Below, piece by piece: positions 32,757-35,801 of a stretch of DNA of 35,801 bases (its first letter is position 1; the number at the start of each line of letters is the position of its first letter). The DNA comes from an uncultured Prevotella sp. GTDB taxonomy: Bacteria > Bacteroidota > Bacteroidia > Bacteroidales > Bacteroidaceae. The stretch lies in NCBI GenBank assembly GCA_947169685.1, contig CAMVQS010000024.1:1-35801 (forward strand). Direction: 5' to 3'. The position numbers and the translations under genes were made by a program. Below the pieces are notes generated by a model. That model saw nothing but the letters and a program-made list of their open reading frames with translations. It was not told where the DNA came from and did no database searches.

Positions 32757-34460
32757 TTATTTGTAATCATATAATGTTACGTGCAGTATCTTCCATTCGT
32801 CGCAAGCTATACGCACATGGCGTCCCTGATGGTCTTGGTCACCATTCATTCGGCGCAAATATTTCATCTGTCCTTGTTGGTCGATACTCACTTCATCGAC
32901 ACTGGCAATGCCCTTACGGGATCCGTTGAAGATGTTTGATGGCTGGTGTTTGATGTCTGATGGAATTCCTGCGGCTACGAAGCCGTCTTCACCCAATACC
33001 TGTTGCTGTTCATGGGTTTTCTCATACTCAGATGCAAAGGCGACAACCACACCCGTTCCTGCCAGCAGATACTCGTTTTTGGCAAGTTTCATAAGAACGG
33101 CACCACCCTCAGGCCATGTGGAGCCGTCGGTGGCACGAGGGTCCCAAGGCAGCGTATAGTAGTGACGACAGGTGATGACCATGCCGTCATCCGCGATGAT
33201 GCGTTCCTTATCCTCTTGGTCGAAAAGCAAACCCCATGAGAATTTATGATTTAACGATTTGCAATTTACAATTTGCTTTAGTAAAGCATACGCTTGTGTT
33301 ACAGACTCTGTCTCTTTGGGCGATGCCTGGTCAATAGCGAAAGGCGAGAAACCGAGGGCATCGTGCTCACCGAAGACATAGAGCGCACGGGCTCCGCTGT
33401 TCTCACAACAACGGCTTTCGGGGATAAAGAGTCGGTTGTTGGGTAGCGCATATTTGTCCGCCCAACCCTTGAAGCCTGTATCATAAATGTCTGGAGCCAG
33501 ACAAAGCAACTGTGGAGCACCACAATGCCAAAGGTCGATGAGGTGAGCCAGTGGCCCTGCCGACGGATATTGTCCAGGCTGACGGCCTCGACTGTTCATC
33601 GCTGCATTCACGTAGAGAGGCATCTGGGTATATTTACGTGCGGTCTCGCAGAGTCGTCCGACGTACTTGGCATAGTAGTAGGCCATGAATATTTCGTCAG
33701 TATAGATATCGTCTCCGAACGCCTCAGTCCAGCTCTTCCCTTCAGCGTTGAAACGTTCCTTCAGCCACGGGTGCAGCGTCTTCAGGTTCTTTTTCAGATA
33801 GCTGATGAGTTCCCTCGGTACCCCTTTCTTATATACATCATCTGCCAGCCGTGAGTGGTCGCGGGCATCCTCCAGCATACCAATCTCGTTCTCTACCTGT
33901 ATCATCGACACCACGTCGCTACCTGTCTCGCTGATGTGCTTCACTAACGCCTCGAAAGCCCTGTTGTCAGCTTGAAACACGTTCTCGGAGAACGGGCTGG
34001 CTATCTCCAACGGCTTGCCCTGCTGCGTTCTTGCTCGCGGGAAACGCTTGGTATCCAGCTTGAACCATAACGGCGCATAACACGACATAGAGTTTTTCCA
34101 TGCGCCGAACCACAGGAACACCACCTTTAGCTGCAAGTCCCTTGCCTGCTGGATGGTGCGGTCGATGAGAGTAAAGTCATAGTCCCCCTCCGTGGGCTCC
34201 ATCAATTCCCAATAGGCAGGCACCAATACGGTGTTCAGTCCAAGCGCCTTCATACGAGGCATCACCTCGTCGATATCCTCAACACTTGTTGCGGCTGAGT
34301 TGCTTAGTTCACCACCAAGGATTCTCTCACTTGTTTGAGCCAGCCCCGATAGGGTAAGCATCAAGATTGTTATGATAATAGACAGTTTTCTCATCTTTGA
34401 CTGAGCTTTAAGCCCCGTCATAACCATTGAAAACAGGATGAATAGCAATACCTTCTTCAT
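32757..34460 (-). CDS. secreted GH35-like/DUF5597 glycoside hydrolase
   Basis: The product has 567 residues from this start. The catalytic part is a TIM barrel like that of GH35/GH42 beta-galactosidases: LNTVLVPAYWELMEPTEGDYDF near the start, the acid/base Glu in MIQVENEIGML, and a likely nucleophile Glu in RLFIPESRCC. The C-terminal region matches the DUF5597 type. It should act on galactosides or related glycans outside the cytoplasm. The N-terminus is odd: MKKVLLFILFSMVMTGLKAQ and then MRKLSIIITILMLTLSGLAQ, two signal peptides in tandem. Translation may start at 34460 (7 nt after the upstream stop) or at 34394. Two stretches of short repeats (32931-32963 and 33241-33284) lie in frame within it. 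Confidence 0.85.
   Translation of the reverse strand: MKKVLLFILFSMVMTGLKAQSKMRKLSIIITILMLTLSGLAQTSERILGGELSNSAATSVEDIDEVMPRMKALGLNTVLVPAYWELMEPTEGDYDFTLIDRTIQQARDLQLKVVFLWFGAWKNSMSCYAPLWFKLDTKRFPRARTQQGKPLEIASPFSENVFQADNRAFEALVKHISETGSDVVSMIQVENEIGMLEDARDHSRLADDVYKKGVPRELISYLKKNLKTLHPWLKERFNAEGKSWTEAFGDDIYTDEIFMAYYYAKYVGRLCETARKYTQMPLYVNAAMNSRGRQPGQYPSAGPLAHLIDLWHCGAPQLLCLAPDIYDTGFKGWADKYALPNNRLFIPESRCCENSGARALYVFGEHDALGFSPFAIDQASPKETESVTQAYALLKQIVNCKSLNHKFSWGLLFDQEDKERIIADDGMVITCRHYYTLPWDPRATDGSTWPEGGAVLMKLAKNEYLLAGTGVVVAFASEYEKTHEQQQVLGEDGFVAAGIPSDIKHQPSNIFNGSRKGIASVDEVSIDQQGQMKYLRRMNGDQDHQGRHVRIACDEWKILHVTLYDYK
32931..32963 (-). repeat. GATGTTTGAT-type repeat inside the GH35-like gene
   Basis: Plus-strand GATGTTTGAT, GGTGTTTGAT and GTCTGATGG occur in a row. 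They are read in frame (SDIKHQPSNIF). A related ATCAAACATC motif occurs outside genes near 35680. Confidence 0.55.
33241..33284 (-). repeat. A/T-rich short-period repeat inside the GH35-like gene
   Basis: Plus-strand units ATTTATG, ATTTAACG, ATTTGCA, ATTTACA and ATTTGC follow with a 7-8 nt period. They are read in frame as IVNCKSLNHKF and resemble the intergenic repeat at 32156-32193. Confidence 0.6.
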
Positions 34461-34467
34461 ATTCACT

Positions 34468-35142
34468 TCATGCTTTTTTGTAAATATAATAGGTACCACC
34501 ATTGCTTTGAGCATATTTGCGAAGCAGGGCTTGTATGTATTCTGCATTCTCCCTGACACGCTGTTCATTGCCATCGTAGCCATTGATGAGAACTACAAGA
34601 TGTGTGGTCTCAAGGGTCATCTTCGTTCGCTCATGATCGCTGGTGGGAGTCCCCACACCACCTTCTGCATCACGATAAACCGGCAGGCCATGAATATTGA
34701 TCATTCCACGACCTATGCCCTCGTAAGGCTCACCCTCACGTCCGATGCCCAACGTCAGCGTGTCGCCTTTGAACTGGTCTGCATCAAAGCCGCCAATGCT
34801 GTAGCCAAATGCGATGGAAGCCAGATTCACCAAATCAACCAAGGTGTCACGCTGGTAAAGTTCCTTGCCTTGTAATACTCGACGAACAAGAGCCTCTGAC
34901 GCAGGACGGTATCTGGACGGATCTTTGCCACAGGCCTTATAGACACGTCTGGTTGCTGCGATGCTAGTAATCTCTTTCAAAGACTCTGTAGTCAGCTCTT
35001 GACGGAACTTGTCGCCAAGACGCTTAATCTCTTCCCAAAGTGCTTCGTTATATGCCGTGTTGACAACCTCTGCCTCCACACACGCACCGACAAACTCTGG
35101 GCATATCTGCTCTATTTCTTGGGATACAATAACCTTGACCAT
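34468..35142 (-). CDS. B3/B4 tRNA-binding-domain protein
   Basis: The product has 224 residues and consists of the B3/B4 domain that is otherwise found in the beta subunit of phenylalanyl-tRNA synthetase. Visible landmarks are ITSIAATRRVYKACGKDPSRYRPASEALVRRVL, LVDLVNLASIAFGYSIGGFDADQF and GTPTSDHERTKMT. Stand-alone members of this family are thought to edit or bind mischarged tRNA or free amino acids, but the role is not settled. It has a -7 box 38 nt upstream and ends 7 nt before the first glycosidase start, so the two are probably co-transcribed, an unexplained pairing. Confidence 0.88.
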   Translation of the reverse strand: MVKVIVSQEIEQICPEFVGACVEAEVVNTAYNEALWEEIKRLGDKFRQELTTESLKEITSIAATRRVYKACGKDPSRYRPASEALVRRVLQGKELYQRDTLVDLVNLASIAFGYSIGGFDADQFKGDTLTLGIGREGEPYEGIGRGMINIHGLPVYRDAEGGVGTPTSDHERTKMTLETTHLVVLINGYDGNEQRVRENAEYIQALLRKYAQSNGGTYYIYKKA

Positions 35143-35180
35143 TTGTTATGCTGTTCTTTAAACTTTCCTAAATGTGCGTA

Positions 35181-35188
35181 CAAAAATA
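35181..35188 (-). promoter_or_regulatory. -7 element of the B3/B4-domain gene
   Basis: The minus strand reads TATTTTTG (TAnnTTTG), 38 nt before the start codon. No clear -33 box. Confidence 0.45.
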
Positions 35189-35210
35189 CAACATTTCGGA
35201 TTAATATGAT

Positions 35211-35218
35211 TAGTTTTG
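35211..35218 (+). promoter_or_regulatory. possible -7 element of the DUF1294 gene
   Basis: TAGTTTTG matches TAnnTTTG, 72 nt before the ATG at 35291 and divergent from the element at 35181-35188. No clear -33 box. Confidence 0.4.
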
Positions 35219-35290
35219 TATTCCATTTTAAGTGAATTTAGGTTTTAAAGCTCCGTAAATCTCTTACATTTTACATCAAAATAAAAGACA

Positions 35291-35584
35291 ATGAATTGTA
35301 ACGATATTATAAACTTGATCCTGATATACCTCGCTCTCATAAACGTGGTAACGTTTTTCGTATATGGTCTGGACAAGTGGAAAGCCAAGAAGTCTTTGTG
35401 GCGTACCAGAGAAGTTTCTTTATTGACATTGGCATTGCTTGGTGGAAGCGTGGGCGCTTGGTTAGGAATGAAAATCTGGCATCATAAGACGCAGCACAAA
35501 AAGTTCAAATATGGCATACCGGCCATCATCATTGTCCAACTCGCATTAATTGGCTATCTGCTCTATAGTGGTGAACCTAATTAA
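35291..35584 (+). CDS. DUF1294 small membrane protein
   Basis: The product has 97 residues with three hydrophobic segments (about 5-25, 43-60 and 74-92). The family signature is visible: VYGLDKWKAKKSLWRTREVSLLTLALLGGSVGAWLGMKIWHHKTQHKKF, where the DKxxAxxxxxRxxE and the HKTxHxxF motifs are typical. It should be an inner-membrane protein. The function of the family is unknown. It is a single gene with divergent and downstream noncoding flanks. Confidence 0.9.
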   Translation: MNCNDIINLILIYLALINVVTFFVYGLDKWKAKKSLWRTREVSLLTLALLGGSVGAWLGMKIWHHKTQHKKFKYGIPAIIIVQLALIGYLLYSGEPN

Positions 35585-35627
35585 TCATAAGAACTAAGTG
35601 GCATCATTCACGACACCGAACCTCTTT

Positions 35628-35690
35628 CATCTTACATCAGCCCTCTAACTTGCCAAAGGCAACACATCTTACATCATATATCAAACATCG
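35628..35690 (+). repeat. CATCTTACATCA repeats in the right-hand gap
   Basis: CATCTTACATCA occurs exactly at 35628-35639 and 35665-35676. ATATCAAACATCG follows the second copy and further CATC-rich units follow. It resembles the short-period repeats elsewhere in the window. Confidence 0.55.
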
Positions 35691-35757
35691 TTCACTCCCA
35701 TCCATCTTCCATCGTGATGTTCTTGGCTTATGTCAAGGGACAATCTTTATATCTTAC

Positions 35758-35801
35758 TCATTCCTTGATGGCATCTTGCACCACTAATCCTGCCAGCATG
35801 A
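35758..35801 (-). CDS. possible C-terminal end of a minus-strand gene cut by the window
   Basis: The minus strand reads MLAGLVVQDAIKE and then TGA at 35758-35760, open to the window edge. The peptide looks like a normal helical C-terminus, but 14 codons are too few for a firm call. The Met may be internal. Confidence 0.3.
   Translation of the reverse strand, partial: MLAGLVVQDAIKE

Noticed and set aside
34461..34583. Longer start for the GH35-like gene
   Set aside because: It would overlap the B3/B4-domain gene by more than 100 nt and precede two signal peptides with unrelated sequence.
1..35801. A new multigene defence or mobile system
   Set aside because: All gene groups fit known housekeeping, metabolic or envelope families. 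No transposase, integrase, toxin-antitoxin pair, nuclease-helicase pair or reverse transcriptase is seen.

Overview
The window looks like a piece of a Bacteroidales chromosome, most likely Prevotella or a close relative. The evidence is a GldE homologue next to ssb, Bacteroidetes-type promoters (TTTG or TTG, 20 nt, then TAnnTTTG), A-rich leaders with no clear Shine-Dalgarno sequence, tRNA genes without an encoded CCA, a DUF4270 lipoprotein, and the mce-mmdA-mmdC succinate/propionate genes. It reads as core genome: densely packed, mostly in operons. I found no phage, insertion sequence, CRISPR array or defence island.

Layout. 1-2296 (+): the 3' half of tRNA-Gly(GCC), a conserved unknown protein, ssb and gldE. 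2284-3501 (-): a clostripain-family lipoprotein. 3587-4240 (+): a membrane-anchored zinc-ribbon repeat protein. 4217-8900 (-): a LacI-type regulator, altronate dehydratase (uxaA), an NhaC-type antiporter and a nucleotidyltransferase-like protein, apparently one transcription unit. 9022-10648 (+): a Nif3-like protein and a coiled-coil zinc-ribbon protein. 10857-12017 (+): an OmpA-family porin with its own promoter and terminator. 12166-14589 (+): a secreted GH2 beta-galactosidase. 14679-22422 (+): a seven-gene run of cstA, a small outer-membrane barrel, nadC, an M23 peptidase, a C69 dipeptidase, truA and an EamA transporter. 22508-25694 (+): NfeD, an SPFH protein, dapA and an AraC-type regulator.

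25781-26009 holds tRNA-Arg(ACG), its terminator, an exact 17-nt copy of the tRNA 3' end and a strong bidirectional terminator. 26013-28406 (-) carries a 42-aa protein, the DUF4270 lipoprotein and a GT5-domain protein. 28571-29769 (+) is panC-panD. 29806-32604 (-) is methylmalonyl-CoA epimerase, the decarboxylase alpha subunit, a 50-aa protein and the biotin carrier. 32757-35142 (-) is a B3/B4-domain protein and a secreted GH35-like/DUF5597 glycosidase. 35291-35584 (+) is a DUF1294 protein. The last bases may be the end of another minus-strand gene.

Functionally the window mixes carbohydrate use (GH2, GH35-like, UxaA), peptide handling (C11, M23, C69, CstA), the propionate branch of fermentation, cofactor synthesis (NAD, pantothenate), diaminopimelate/lysine synthesis and RNA modification. 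I do not see a new multigene system. The unusual points are fine-scale: a tRNA 3'-end duplication that resembles an att scar, short-period repeats lying both between genes and in frame inside two secreted-protein genes, two signal peptides in tandem, a probably leaderless GTG-initiated gene, and two small genes of 42 and 50 codons.
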